A stretch of DNA of 64,000 nucleotides from DASUAS01 sp963841415. Lineage in GTDB: Bacteria > Actinomycetota > Acidimicrobiia > IMCC26256 > DASPTH01. Positions 1 to 8,833 of this stretch are shown here, piece after piece. The position numbers and the translations under genes were made by a program. The notes below the pieces were generated by a model. It had not been told where the DNA came from and made no database searches. It saw nothing but the letters and a program-made list of their open reading frames with translations. The stretch's first letter is position 1. Each line of letters opens with the position of its first letter. The DNA lies in assembly GCA_963841415.1 (NCBI GenBank), contig CAWJCN010000006.1:1-64000 (forward strand), in the 5' to 3' direction.

Positions 1-2979
1 CTTGGTCGAGTCGTTCGGTGACGTCGATCTGGCGGTCGAGGGTGTCGAGGCGTTCGAGATCTGTGCCGTGTCGAGCCTCCCACTGTGCGCGAGTGCGCAT
101 CTCGCGTTCGAGCTTCGAGCGTCGCATCTCGAGGTCGGCCAGCTTCTGATCGTGACCGGCGACTTCGGATGAGAAGGCGTCGATGCGGCGTTCGAGTTCA
201 CGGCGTTCGACGCGGTGGGTCATGCGGCCGATGGGTCCGAGGTCGTTGAGGGATCGGCGTGCGTTGTCGAGTCGCCATCGTGCGTTGTCGCGCCATTGCC
301 GTGCTCCGGTAAGTGCTTCGGAGAGCTGGCGATACTCGTACGTCGGGTCGGGTGGACCGTTCCCGAGCCGGGCTCGGATGCGGTCGCGTTCGTGGCGGAG
401 CTGCTCGAGCCTCCGATTCTGCGGGTCGCGCTGGTCGACGGCCATCTGCTTGGCGGCGCTTCGACCGAGACCGTGACGGATCGCGTCGAGCTGGTCCGGC
501 TCGACTTCGACGGCATGCCGTTCATCGGCGCGCCGGTCGGCCGCCACGGTGTAGAGCTCGTTGCCGTGCCGGCCGCGGGAAAGGGCGGTGTAGGCGTGTT
601 CGCGGGTCAGGGTGTCGTCGGCGAGGACGTAGCAGCGGTCGACGGTGGCGCCTTGGGCCTTGTGGATGGTGGTCGCGTAGCCGTGCGTGAGGTGGCCGGC
701 TTCGGCGTAGGCGAAGGGCACGACAGTCGCTCTCGCCCGCTGACGGCAAGTGTCATCTCGTGTCGCCTGGTGTCGATCCGTTCCACGGTCGCACGGGTGC
801 CGTTGAGGACCCCGAGCGGGTAGTCGTTGCGCAATGCGAGGACCTGGTCGTGTTCGGCGAAGGGCCGACCGCCGAGCACGACCTGGTCGTCACCGAGGTG
901 GCCCTCGTCGTAGAGGACGGTAGCGGGCGCGACGGTTGAGGTCGTCGACGTCGGCGAGTCGTGCGGCGACCATCAACACGTCGTCGCCGTCGACGCGGGC
1001 CGACATCCAATGCGTCGACGAGCAAGTCGCGGACGTCATGGTCGGTGGTGGCGTGGTGGACCCGGTCGTGACCGATGTACGCGTCGAGGGCCCGGTCAGG
1101 ATCGCCGGCGCGGAGCTCGGCGAGCGTGGCACGCTCCCACGCGTTGTCTTGACGGCGGTTGTCGGTCAGGTGGCTGGCGCCGAGCCGGTCTTGGAGACCG
1201 GCGAAGGTGCCTCCAGCTTCGATCTCGGGGAGCTGGCACGGGTCGCCGACGAGCACGACCTTCGCTCCGGCGGTCTGTGCGTGGGCGAGGAGTCGGGCGA
1301 GTTTGCGGGTGCCGACCATCGCGGCTTCGTCGACAACGAGCACGGTCGTGTCGTCGAGTGTCGCGGCGTGTCGGGTCGATGCCGGCAAGGAGTCGATCGA
1401 TCGTCGACGCCGGGATGCCGGCGTCGTCCTCGAGCTGCTGCGCGGCACGGGCCGCAAGGGAACAGCCGATCACCCGATAGCCGGACGCGTTCCAGGCGTC
1501 GCGTGAGGCGGCGAGCGCGAAGGTCTTGCCGGCGCCGGCGACGCCTTCGACGATCTCGACCCCGTCACCTGACGAGCAGATGGCCTGCACCATCCGCGCC
1601 TGCTCCCCGGTGAGCGATGTCCGCAAGTCGAGGGCGGTCTGGATCGCGCTGTCGCCGGCAACACCAGTACCGGTGCCACGCCGGGCGAGCGCGGCGGTGA
1701 GGAGGCGGGTCTCGGTCTCGAGCATCTCCGGCGTCGTCCACCGGTACTCGTCGGTCCGGGCTGCGACCACGGTGCCGTCGCGGCGGTACATGACGGTCGC
1801 CCGGTCGTCGACCCGGACTGGGAGGACGTGTTCGGAGCGGAGGAACCCGTCGACGAGGTCGAGGACCTGATCGACCCGACCCCCGGACGGGAGCGCGTTG
1901 CAGACCGCCTTGATCACATCACGCTGCCCGAACGTGCTCACCGACGCCGTCAACCCATCCGGCGACGACAACCACCGATACAGCTGTTCGGCCTCGGCGC
2001 TCCCGGGTGTCGGCGGCTCTGGTGCAGGCGCGCGATCCAGAACCTCGAAGAGGGTCTCATCGTCAAGGCCCAGCGCCTCAGCGCGGGTACGCCAGGCCGG
2101 GAGGCGCCCGGCCGGGTCTGCACCGTCGATCTTGGCGCGTCGGGTCGCGTAGGTCGCGACCTGCGCCGCCCGGGCGCTGTGTTGGCCATGCTCGGCGAGG
2201 TGGGCTTCGATCTCCCGGCGTCGGGTCGAGAACTCCCGCAACACGGGCTGGGGGATGCCGGCGATGTCGGCGATGCCGTTGCGGACCGGGCCCCAGGCGA
2301 CGCCGAGGCGGCGGGCGAGCTCCCACCGCAGGTGGGCCTCGTAGAGGTGTCCGACCGGTGCGGCCCACGCGTACAACGCCCGGGCGTCGAGCGCGGTCCA
2401 CCGGTCATCGACCGACGCGTGCGCGACGTTTGCGATCACGACGTGGGTGTGGAGGTGCGGGTCACCCGCGCGTGAGGTGCGGTGCCGGAAGGCGGCGCCG
2501 ACGAAGCCGTCGCCGTCGAGCACCGTGCTGCCACCCGCGCCGCGTCTGACGCGGCACGCGACCTGCTCGAGGACCTGCACCGACTCCCTGACCGCAGCGT
2601 CGGCGGCGTTGCGGACCTCGTTCGAGACCTCCCGATCACCGAGGGCATGGAGGAGCGACACCGACTTCGGCGCGCAGAACGTGGCGTCGAACGCCGCGAC
2701 CGTCGGCACCGACTGTGACGAGGTGAGCCGCCACGTCCCGCTCGGATCCGCGTGCCGCAACAGGTTCCCGAGCCGCTCGCCGTCGACCTCACCAGAGAGA
2801 CCGAGCGCCTCGGAGCCGGCGCCGACCCAGGTGCCGGGTGCTTCCTTCGTGCCGGTGTAGTACTCCTCGGCGCCGCGGGCGACCGACTCGACGTAATAGG
2901 CGTGCTGGCCAGGTGCCAGCTTCCCGAGGCTCAGCACGACATCCCGTTCCACATCCCGCGCCCGCGCACGAGGCGACAC
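1..2979 (-). pseudogene. MobF/TraA-type conjugative relaxase-helicase, frameshifted and cut by the window edge
   Basis: Nicks and unwinds element DNA for conjugative transfer. The N-terminus has the TrwC-like start (YYVESV..EEYY) and the three-histidine metal motif GDPHLHTHV near residue 175. A RecD/TraI-like helicase follows, with Walker A GVAGAGKT and Walker B VLVVDEAAM, then a C-terminal UvrD-like motif (HGYATTIHKAQG) and a charged coiled-coil-like tail that stays open to base 1. The frame breaks four times: near 1373-1375, 1004-1008 and 924-926 (each fixed by removing one base) and near 735 (one base missing). Every segment still encodes conserved sequence, so the decay is recent or the breaks are sequence errors. 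The start may instead be a GTG 30-40 bases downstream, nearer the conserved VLSLGKL. Gene type certain; broken status as read is certain, its biological reality is not. Confidence 0.8.
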
Positions 2980-3049
2980 CGCACGACACGTGCAAGTGCG
3001 TCGGAGTCCTTGGAGCGGTCTGTCGGCGAGAGCTTGGTCGGCATGCGGG

Positions 3050-3346
3050 TCAGGCCTCGAACAGGGAGGTCTGATCAGTGCGACTCGCGCGGCGAAGCGT
3101 CGGTCGCGTCACGCGATCAGTGACCTGCGTGGAACGCGGTGTGGTCGTGTTCGACAGCTGCGAGGTCGCGTAGGCGCGGAGCTCGCTCGTCGGGAACCGC
3201 AGCAGCCGGCCGAACTTGCGGCACGGGATCCCGGCCGCGCCGCCGGTCGCAAGGTATCGGCGTGCTTCCTGAAACACGAACGTGCGGCCCATCCGCAGAT
3301 GCGCCATCACCTCTTCGACCGTCAGGAACTCATGCGCTTCCGCCAC
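3050..3346 (-). CDS. Excisionase-like helix-turn-helix DNA-binding protein
   Basis: 98 aa with a GTG start. Residues 5-60 match the MerR/excisionase-type helix-turn-helix (FLTVEEVMAHLRMG.., then IPCRKFGRLLRFPTSEL, where the wing residues contact DNA). The tail after residue 60 is polar and unstructured-looking. It lies 70 bases upstream of the relaxase on the same strand and is divergent from a second excisionase-like gene at 3574. This suggests a regulator or directionality factor of the integrated element. The family assignment is good; the exact role (repressor versus Xis) is inferred. Confidence 0.75.
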   Translation of the reverse strand: MAEAHEFLTVEEVMAHLRMGRTFVFQEARRYLATGGAAGIPCRKFGRLLRFPTSELRAYATSQLSNTTTPRSTQVTDRVTRPTLRRASRTDQTSLFEA

Positions 3347-3573
3347 GAGACGCTTCTACCGCCAACAACGAGGTTTGGGAACGACTTTCGAGTGGGCGGA
3401 CAGTCGCGGACAGCCGCGGTCACTTAAGCCGCGCGCGTCAAGAAGATCTCCGACTTCGTGTCGCGTTCGGCGCTGCGATTTGTGCATAGGACGATGGAGC
3501 GCCGTCGCGGCCACTGAGGAGAGTTCGCGGCTCCGCTCGGGCCTACTGCTTGTGACCGACCAAGGAGACCACC

Positions 3574-3801
3574 GTGAACGCGACCATCATCCCGACCAGC
3601 CCCGACCCCGACGACGACCAGCTGCTGACCATCGCCCAGGTGGCCCACCGGCTCAACGTCGAAGTCCGACACGTTCGCCGCCTCGTCCACGAGCGTCGGA
3701 TCCCGTACATCAAGTGGGGCCACCTGCTCCGCTTCGACCCGGACGAACTGCACGAGTGGATCGACCAGTACCGCCGGCAATCGAACGGTCATCGCGCCTG
3801 A
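3574..3801 (+). CDS. Excisionase-like helix-turn-helix protein (Xis candidate)
   Basis: 75 aa. The GTG start is set by a good ribosome site (AAGGAGA, 3561-3567). Residues 17-66 form an excisionase/HTH_17 domain: LLTIAQVAHRLNVEVRHVRRLV followed by IPYIKWGHLLRFDPDELHEWI. Such small proteins bend att DNA and steer tyrosine integrases towards excision. It sits 119 bases ahead of the integrase on the same strand, the usual xis-int order, so Xis is the favoured role. It resembles the HTH protein at 3050 but is clearly a different gene. Confidence 0.8.
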   Translation: MNATIIPTSPDPDDDQLLTIAQVAHRLNVEVRHVRRLVHERRIPYIKWGHLLRFDPDELHEWIDQYRRQSNGHRA

Positions 3802-3920
3802 TGCGACTTGCTGCGGCACGCAACTCGGGTCGTCACACGCCCGCTCTACGATGCGGCCACGCCTTCGGGCGTTCGCCGTTCACTCGGCCTCAACGGTTCG
3901 ACGCACCTGGAGGCTGACCC

Positions 3921-5198
3921 GTGCCGACACGACGCCGATTCGGATCGGTCCGTCGCCTTCCCTCGGGACGGTGGCAGGCGCGCTACTGGGATGCGGCGGA
4001 CAACCGCATCGGCGCCCCGACCACGTTCGCGACCAAGGGTGACGCCCAGCGGTGGCTGTCCGCGGCCGAGACCGACATGAGCCGCGGTGAGTGGTACGAC
4101 CCTCGCCTCGGCGATGTGTCGTTCTGCGAGTGGGCCGATCGGTGGATGGCCACGAAGGCGCCGACCCTCGGACTCGCCACGCAGGATCTCTACCGATACC
4201 TGCTGCGCAAGCACGTCGTGCCGCGCTTCGGCGCGATCGCTGTCGGCCGCATTACTGCAAGCGAGGTACAGGCGTGGCTGGCCGACCTGCACCGCGGCGA
4301 GTTGAGCCCGAACACGGTCGCGAAGGCATACCGCTGTCTGAAGGGCGCGATGGACGGAGCCGTCGACGCCGGGCTCGTCGCGCGATCACCGTGCACGCTG
4401 AAGGGCGCCGGCACCGAGCGACACGCGGAGATGCAGATCGCGACACCGGAGCAAGTCGCTGAGCTGGCCGCCGCAGTCGGACCGCGCTGGGAGGCGCTCG
4501 TATTCACCGCGGCCTACACCGGGCTGCGATGGGGCGAGCTCGCAGGGTTGCGACGGTGCGACGTCGACCTCGAGCACGGCCTCGTCACCGTCACGCGCAA
4601 GCTCGGCGAGGTCAGCGGACAACTCTCGTTCGGCCCGCCGAAGACCGCGGCCGGGAAGCGCACGATCGGCCTGCCTTCGTTCGTGGCGCGTTGCCTCGCC
4701 GTGCACATCGACCTCTACGCGCTGCCGGGCACCGACGGCCTCGTGTTCCCGAGTGCGGACGGCCGGCCCATGCGTCGGAGCAACTTCCGGCAGCGGGTGT
4801 GGGAACCGGCGACGGCCGGGGTCGGCATGAGCGGATTCCGCTTCCACGACCTGCGTCACACGGCCGCGACACTCGCCGCCGCGAGCGGCACGAGCCTCAA
4901 GGCGCTCATGGCGCGCATCGGTCACTCGTCAGCCGCCGCCGCGCTCCGGTACCAACACGTGATCGACGGCCAGGACGCGGAGATCGTCCAGTACCTCGAG
5001 CGCTTCGGTGATGAACCGCCCGTGCCCTCCCGTGCCCAGGAGGACGCGCCCGAGACCGTCCGTGGTGGGCACGCAGTGGGCACGACCGCCGATCCGGAGA
5101 GCGTCACCAACGAACCGCAACCCCGTGACCAGGACTTTCTCGGTGGAGACGATGGGACTCGAACCCACGACCCCCTGCTTGCAAAGCAGGTGCTCTAG
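3921..5198 (+). CDS. int: Tyrosine recombinase / phage-type integrase
   Basis: 425 aa. GTG start with GGAGG (3909-3913) seven bases upstream. An N-terminal AP2-like arm-binding part (residues 1-60, RRLPSGRWQARYW), a SAM-like core-binding domain (about 65-150) and a C-terminal catalytic domain are visible. Catalytic residues are present: Arg in TGLRWGE, HxxR in HDLRHT, His in IGHSS and the nucleophile Tyr in LRYQHV. It catalyses site-specific integration and excision of the element. The last 18 codons overlap the 3' half of tRNA-Ala on the other strand, so part of the C-terminal tail is simply antisense tRNA sequence. This marks the element boundary and the tRNA as the attachment site. Confidence 0.93.
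   Translation: MPTRRRFGSVRRLPSGRWQARYWDAADNRIGAPTTFATKGDAQRWLSAAETDMSRGEWYDPRLGDVSFCEWADRWMATKAPTLGLATQDLYRYLLRKHVVPRFGAIAVGRITASEVQAWLADLHRGELSPNTVAKAYRCLKGAMDGAVDAGLVARSPCTLKGAGTERHAEMQIATPEQVAELAAAVGPRWEALVFTAAYTGLRWGELAGLRRCDVDLEHGLVTVTRKLGEVSGQLSFGPPKTAAGKRTIGLPSFVARCLAVHIDLYALPGTDGLVFPSADGRPMRRSNFRQRVWEPATAGVGMSGFRFHDLRHTAATLAAASGTSLKALMARIGHSSAAAALRYQHVIDGQDAEIVQYLERFGDEPPVPSRAQEDAPETVRGGHAVGTTADPESVTNEPQPRDQDFLGGDDGTRTHDPLLAKQVL
5144..5198. other. Probable attachment-site (att) region of the integrated element
   Basis: The 3' half of tRNA-Ala overlaps the end of the integrase frame. Tyrosine integrases of actinobacterial elements commonly recombine in a tRNA 3' end and restore it with their own copy. 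The second att repeat would lie beyond base 1 and cannot be seen, so the core cannot be delimited. Confidence 0.5.
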
Positions 5199-5217
5199 CC
5201 AGCTGAGCTACGTCCCC
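5144..5217 (-). tRNA. tRNA-Ala (anticodon TGC)
   Basis: Full cloverleaf on the minus strand. The acceptor stem starts GGGGACG at 5217 and pairs with the 3' CGTCTCC with one wobble. The D-arm is AGCTCAGCTGGCTAGAGC, the anticodon loop is TTTGCAA in a CCTGC/GCAGG stem, and the T-arm holds GTGGGTTCGAGTCCCAT. CCA is not encoded (ACCG follows). It is the known actinobacterial partner of the gyrA-linked tRNA-Ile, and here it is the integration target of the neighbouring integrase. Confidence 0.97.
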
Positions 5218-5245
5218 GAAGGGACCCCAATCGTACCGAGCGCGC

Positions 5246-6037
5246 CTAACCGGTCGGCCCGTCGACCGCGTTGGTGTCGATGTTGATCGTGACACCGCCG
5301 TAGGTCTCGTTGTGTCCGCCGATGTACTGGTGCACGCGCTGGTGGTCGCTCCACAGTGCGTCCGACAGCGGGCACGTCGACCCGAAGCCGTAGAGGTTGG
5401 GGGTGTTGTTCCAGGCCGCGATCCAGACCGCGTTCAGCTTCACCTTCGACGTGTCGGATGAGGTCGCCGCGACGTCGATGACGCCGGAACAGAGGCTGCT
5501 GTACATGCCGGCGCGGTATCCACGTGCGTTGAGCTCGCGGACCCAGCCTTGCATGAAGTCCTGGACCGCCGTCGTGCACGTACCACCCTTGGGGTAGCCC
5601 TCGAGGTCGTAGTAGATGGGCGACAGCCATCCGAGGCCGAGCGCGTCGGCCTGGTCGGCGGCGGCGCTCGCCTGCGCGATGCCCTCGAAGAACGACCCCA
5701 GCTGATCCGAGGTGAAGATGGTCGTGTGCAGGCTGGTGCAGGGTGCCTGCGGTCCGACCCAGATCGGCAGGAGCCGCCAGCCCTTCGACCACTGCGTCGT
5801 GATCCACGCGTTCGTCAGGTTGGGTTGCGCGCACGCGCGGTTGGCGCCGCCGATGTAGACGCCGACGACCTTGTAGGGCGACGACGCCTTCCACGTGTTC
5901 ATCGTCGACGTGCTCGGCGCCGCGCAGGCGTCGAAGCCCTTGTCGTAGGTGGGTGGAGAGGTCGTGGTCGACGGCAGGCATGCGCTCAGCAACGCCGCTG
6001 ATGCGAGCACGACGAGGACGAGCGCGATGCGCTTCAC
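5246..6037 (-). CDS. Secreted lipoprotein with DUF1906 (Rv2525c-like glycoside-hydrolase-like) domain
   Basis: 263 aa. A signal peptide ends in a lipobox (LLSAC, Cys20), so the protein is probably anchored outside the membrane. The rest matches the DUF1906 TIM-barrel-like fold: YDKGFDACAAPS at the start, VGVYIGG, SPIYYDLEGY (candidate acidic active-site residues) and GYRAGMYSS, ending in a HQYIGG..INIDTN segment. The mycobacterial relative Rv2525c is a Tat-exported cell-wall protein; enzymatic activity is not established for the family. Its GTG start overlaps the stop of the lipoprotein gene at 6034 (GTGA), so the two are likely co-translated. Confidence 0.85.
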   Translation of the reverse strand: MKRIALVLVVLASAALLSACLPSTTTSPPTYDKGFDACAAPSTSTMNTWKASSPYKVVGVYIGGANRACAQPNLTNAWITTQWSKGWRLLPIWVGPQAPCTSLHTTIFTSDQLGSFFEGIAQASAAADQADALGLGWLSPIYYDLEGYPKGGTCTTAVQDFMQGWVRELNARGYRAGMYSSLCSGVIDVAATSSDTSKVKLNAVWIAAWNNTPNLYGFGSTCPLSDALWSDHQRVHQYIGGHNETYGGVTINIDTNAVDGPTG

Positions 6038-6600
6038 GTCGGCTCCGTCCGGAACGAACCAAGGATCTGCTGCGCGGTCGCGTCGGTGTCGCGGTACGTG
6101 AGCGTCACGCTCACCCCCGCGGTTGGGATGGTTGCGTCGACCTCGCTCGTCGCCGCGCCGTCGCCGGCGACCTGCAGCTCGAGACCGCTCGCGGCCGTGG
6201 CCGCGACGCCACCGGTGTTCGCCGCGTCGTCGCGCTCGTGACCGTTGCCGTCGATCGGCTCCACGAGCACGGCCTCGGCCCTACCGACGAGTCCGGCTGG
6301 GCAGTCCATGTCGGCGCTCGGGTGGCCCAGGTACACCGCGTTCACGTCGAAGCGCACGCAAGTCGTCGGTTCTGCCGCCAGGTCGTGCACGGGCCAGTCG
6401 GCCGGCACGTCGAACTCCACGCCCTGGTAGGTGACGGTCTTCAGGCCTTGGGGAGTGGCATCGTCAGCTGCTGCGGGCTGGACCCCGCGGTTGCGGTGCA
6501 CATCGGTGCCGACGCTCGTGTCGATCCCGGATGAGCCACAGCCGTACGCGGCGAGGAGGGCCACGGCAACGAAGGCGGCACTGGCAATTCTGCGCACCAC
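6034..6600 (-). CDS. Putative secreted lipoprotein, function unknown
   Basis: 188 aa. The start is placed at the first of two GTG codons because GGAGG lies six bases upstream; longer frames lack a ribosome site. A signal sequence (VRRIASAAFVAVALLAAYGC) carries a weak lipobox at Cys. The mature part has three cysteines and a motif VTYQGVEFDVPADWPVH, reminiscent of small secreted domains with a W/P-rich strand, but I recognise no family. It is the first gene of a pair with the DUF1906 lipoprotein. Secretion is likely; function unknown. Confidence 0.7.
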   Translation of the reverse strand: MVRRIASAAFVAVALLAAYGCGSSGIDTSVGTDVHRNRGVQPAAADDATPQGLKTVTYQGVEFDVPADWPVHDLAAEPTTCVRFDVNAVYLGHPSADMDCPAGLVGRAEAVLVEPIDGNGHERDDAANTGGVAATAASGLELQVAGDGAATSEVDATIPTAGVSVTLTYRDTDATAQQILGSFRTEPT

Positions 6601-6817
6601 GGAATTCCTCCAGGGGTGGTCGTGATCGGTTCCGCCCATCAGGCGCCTGCGACCGACCACAACGGCCGTCCGCCTGCCCGTCCCCGCTGGATTGGATTCG
6701 GCACTTCGCTCGTCGAGCTTGACCGCTCTCGCGCGTGGTGCCGCTGCCCGCGGCTACCCGCTTCCGACGAGCCGAGAGGCTACCTGGCTCGGCGTCGTCC
6801 CGGCCCATCACGCGACC

Positions 6818-7816
6818 TCAGGCGACGGCGACGCCCTCGAAGGCCGCTGCCTTCACCCCCCGCGAGGCGAGCTCGGCGAGGAACGGCACCGGCTCCACCA
6901 CCGCGCCGAGACCCGAGGCGCCCGGCCCAGGAAGCGCCGCCAGGCTGGGAAGGGCGCCGGAGAGCCAGGCGCCGGTGACCCCGAGGACGGTGCCGGCGGC
7001 GACCGCGGTGCGCTCGATCACGCCGTAGACCACGGACGTGCGGGCGGTCCCCCGCCACCCCCAGGCCTCCACCCGCACCGCGCCCCAACCCGCGCCGGGA
7101 TCGCGCCGCCCGGGTGGTGTGAAGCGGCGGGTCGGGGGCACGCCCAAGCGCGCGGTCACGCGACCCGCGCCGGGGTTGGCCGCGACAAGGAGCTCGACCC
7201 CGGTGGCCACCAACTCGCACTCGCGCGCGCCGACCGGGTCCGGAAACCAGATCAGCTCCGCGTGGCGGTGCTTCTCGTGCACCAGCTCGCCGTCACGCCA
7301 CTCGCGCGCTTCCTCGCGTTGCGACCGACGCGCCTCGGCCACCGACTCGGGACCCGCCACTCCCCAGCGCGCCACGTGCAGCTCGTCGAGCGCGTCGAGC
7401 GCCCCCACCGCGTGGCGCGCGAGCACGTCGGTGAGACCGGGCGCGAGCCCGCATCCGGTGACGACGAGCGCGCCGTGCGTGCGCGCTTCTGTATCGAGCG
7501 CGAGCAGGGCGCGCAGCGTCGCGTCGCGATCGGCAGCTGACGCGAACGGGATGCCGGCCGCGACCGCGCGCCGGGCCAGCGAGGCGTCGGCCTCACCGGG
7601 CAACGCGGTCACCACCGCGTCGAGGCTGTCGGGAAGCGGGTCGTCACGTCCGAGGCGGTACGGCTCGGCGCCGTCGTGCAGCGCGGTCGCGACCTCGCGC
7701 GCGTGCTCGAGGTGCCGGTCCGCGACGATCACGCGGTCGACGCCGGGCGTGTCGATGAGCTGGCGGGCGGCGCGGATGCCGACCTCGCCCAGCCCTGCCA
7801 CCAGAACCGGGCTCAC
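6818..7816 (-). CDS. Saccharopine dehydrogenase-like NAD(P)-binding oxidoreductase
   Basis: 332 aa, GTG start. The N-terminus is a Rossmann fold (VLVAGLGEVGIRAARQL) followed by an acidic residue after the second strand (VIVADR), typical of the saccharopine dehydrogenase NADP-binding family. Residues 120-150 (VVTGCGLAPGLTDVLARHA) match the conserved GxxPGxxN-like loop of this family. The C-terminal half is a substrate-binding alpha/beta domain with a hydrophobic end. The substrate cannot be deduced, and lysine metabolism is not implied by the neighbours. It is 34 bases downstream of a tiny membrane-protein gene on the same strand. Confidence 0.82.
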   Translation of the reverse strand: MSPVLVAGLGEVGIRAARQLIDTPGVDRVIVADRHLEHAREVATALHDGAEPYRLGRDDPLPDSLDAVVTALPGEADASLARRAVAAGIPFASAADRDATLRALLALDTEARTHGALVVTGCGLAPGLTDVLARHAVGALDALDELHVARWGVAGPESVAEARRSQREEAREWRDGELVHEKHRHAELIWFPDPVGARECELVATGVELLVAANPGAGRVTARLGVPPTRRFTPPGRRDPGAGWGAVRVEAWGWRGTARTSVVYGVIERTAVAAGTVLGVTGAWLSGALPSLAALPGPGASGLGAVVEPVPFLAELASRGVKAAAFEGVAVA

Positions 7817-7850
7817 GCAGGCAGGCTCCGTGACCGAAGGGCGGCGCGGC

Positions 7851-7988
7851 TCACCGGAAGTCGGGGCCCTGCAGCTCGCGCCATCCCCCGCTGCTGGGCG
7901 GGACGGGGCCCTTGCTGCGGACCTTCACAACGACCGACACCGCGGCCGCGATCGCCGCTACGAGCAAACCGCGTTGGAAGGCCTTCAT
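7851..7988 (-). CDS. Small membrane protein of 45 aa
   Basis: Starts MKAFQRGLLVAAIAAAVSVV and ends in GWRELQGPDFR. It has one hydrophobic helix (residues 8-21) after a basic start, then a polar Gly/Pro/Ser tail with Trp, which suggests a single-span inner-membrane peptide. It sits between the methyltransferase (12 bases upstream) and the oxidoreductase on the same strand, filling a gap that would otherwise be empty. No known family is recognised. Confidence 0.55.
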   Translation of the reverse strand: MKAFQRGLLVAAIAAAVSVVVKVRSKGPVPPSSGGWRELQGPDFR

Positions 7989-8000
7989 GCGCGGGCGAGT

Positions 8001-8621
8001 CTAACGACGGCGCGCCCACACGGCGAAGAGCGGATCCCCGAAGTGGTGTTCGGGTGTGCGGCGTTGCACCACGGGATCGGTCCAGGCCCCTGCCTGGCGG
8101 AAGTACTCCGAGACGATCTCGCCGTGTTCGGCGTCGGTCGAGTACAGCCAGCCGCGGATCGCCTTGGTGGGGAAGCACCGGTTCGAGAAGGTGCACACGA
8201 AGGGACCATTCGGACGCACGACGCGGGCGACGTCGGCGAACACCTCGATCGGGCGTACGAGGTAGTCGACCGACACGCAGCACACCACGGCATCGAAGCT
8301 GTCGTCGGGAAACGGCAGGTGCGGATCGGCGTTGAGGTCGTGCACCACGCGGGCCTGCGCGTGCGGGTTCGCGGCGAGCTCGTCGTCGTTCATCCCGAGG
8401 ACGGTGAGCCGGCGGGGCTTCTCGTGGAAATGCGACACCCACGAGCTCATGAGGTCGAGCACCTCGCCGCCACCGGACACGCCGATGGCCAGCTCGTCGT
8501 AGAGGGCACCGACGGCGGCGATCGCGTGGTCGTCGATGTGGGTGACGAGCCGCCGCGGCCGGTAGAACGCCGGGTCGGGTCCGGGGTCGGTCCGGTCGAA
8601 GAACCCGGGAGGGAAGTCCAC
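8001..8621 (-). CDS. Class I SAM-dependent methyltransferase
   Basis: 206 aa from a GTG three bases after the 3' end of tRNA-Ile. Longer frames would read through the tRNA and are rejected. The SAM fold is visible: GEVLDLMSSWVSHF (motif I), VLGMNDDELAAN, HDLNADPHLPFPDDSFDAVVCCVSVDYL (motifs II-III) and VVRPNGPFVCTFSNRCFP. A near-identical wording (PDDSFD, FSNRCFPTKAIRGW) is known from a methyltransferase family of bacteria and algae with no assigned substrate. The exact start is uncertain; transcription may be continuous with the tRNA. Confidence 0.8.
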   Translation of the reverse strand: MDFPPGFFDRTDPGPDPAFYRPRRLVTHIDDHAIAAVGALYDELAIGVSGGGEVLDLMSSWVSHFHEKPRRLTVLGMNDDELAANPHAQARVVHDLNADPHLPFPDDSFDAVVCCVSVDYLVRPIEVFADVARVVRPNGPFVCTFSNRCFPTKAIRGWLYSTDAEHGEIVSEYFRQAGAWTDPVVQRRTPEHHFGDPLFAVWARRR

Positions 8622-8624
8622 GAG

Positions 8625-8698
8625 TGGGGCTAGCTGGAATCGAACCAGCGACCTCATCCTTATCAGGGATGCGCTCTCACCGACTGAGCTATAGCCCC
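8625..8698 (-). tRNA. tRNA-Ile (anticodon GAT)
   Basis: Minus-strand cloverleaf. The acceptor GGGGCTA pairs with TAGCCCC, the anticodon loop CTGATAA sits in a CATCC/GGATG stem, and the T-arm has CTGGTTCGATTCCAG. It lies downstream of gyrA and DUF3566, the conserved actinobacterial position (gyrA, DUF3566, ileT, alaT). Confidence 0.97.
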
Positions 8699-8751
8699 GG
8701 AGAGCCGCCGAGAGTAGCAAAGGAGGGGTCGCGCAGGCCGCGGCGATCGAA

Positions 8752-8817
8752 GACGAGCGAAGCGAGCGCAGATCGCTCGCCAGGGAGCGAACGTCCGCGA
8801 GGCGGGTATCCCGCCTC
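8752..8817. repeat. Intergenic dispersed repeat with terminator-like hairpin
   Basis: The gap between the DUF3566 gene and tRNA-Ile holds a GAGCGA-rich block (8752-8800) that is clearly similar to 41471-41526. It is followed by a perfect hairpin at 8799-8817 (GAGGCGGG, loop TAT, CCCGCCTC). It may terminate the gyrB-gyrA-DUF3566 transcript, although there is no U-tract. See the repeat at 41471 and the hairpin at 32504. Confidence 0.55.
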
Positions 8818-8833
8818 GCAGTGAGCAACCGAA

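Noticed and set aside
5150..5198. Integrase C-terminal residues GTRTHDPLL as a possible functional motif
   Set aside because: They are the antisense reading of tRNA-Ala, a product of the insertion site and not a domain.
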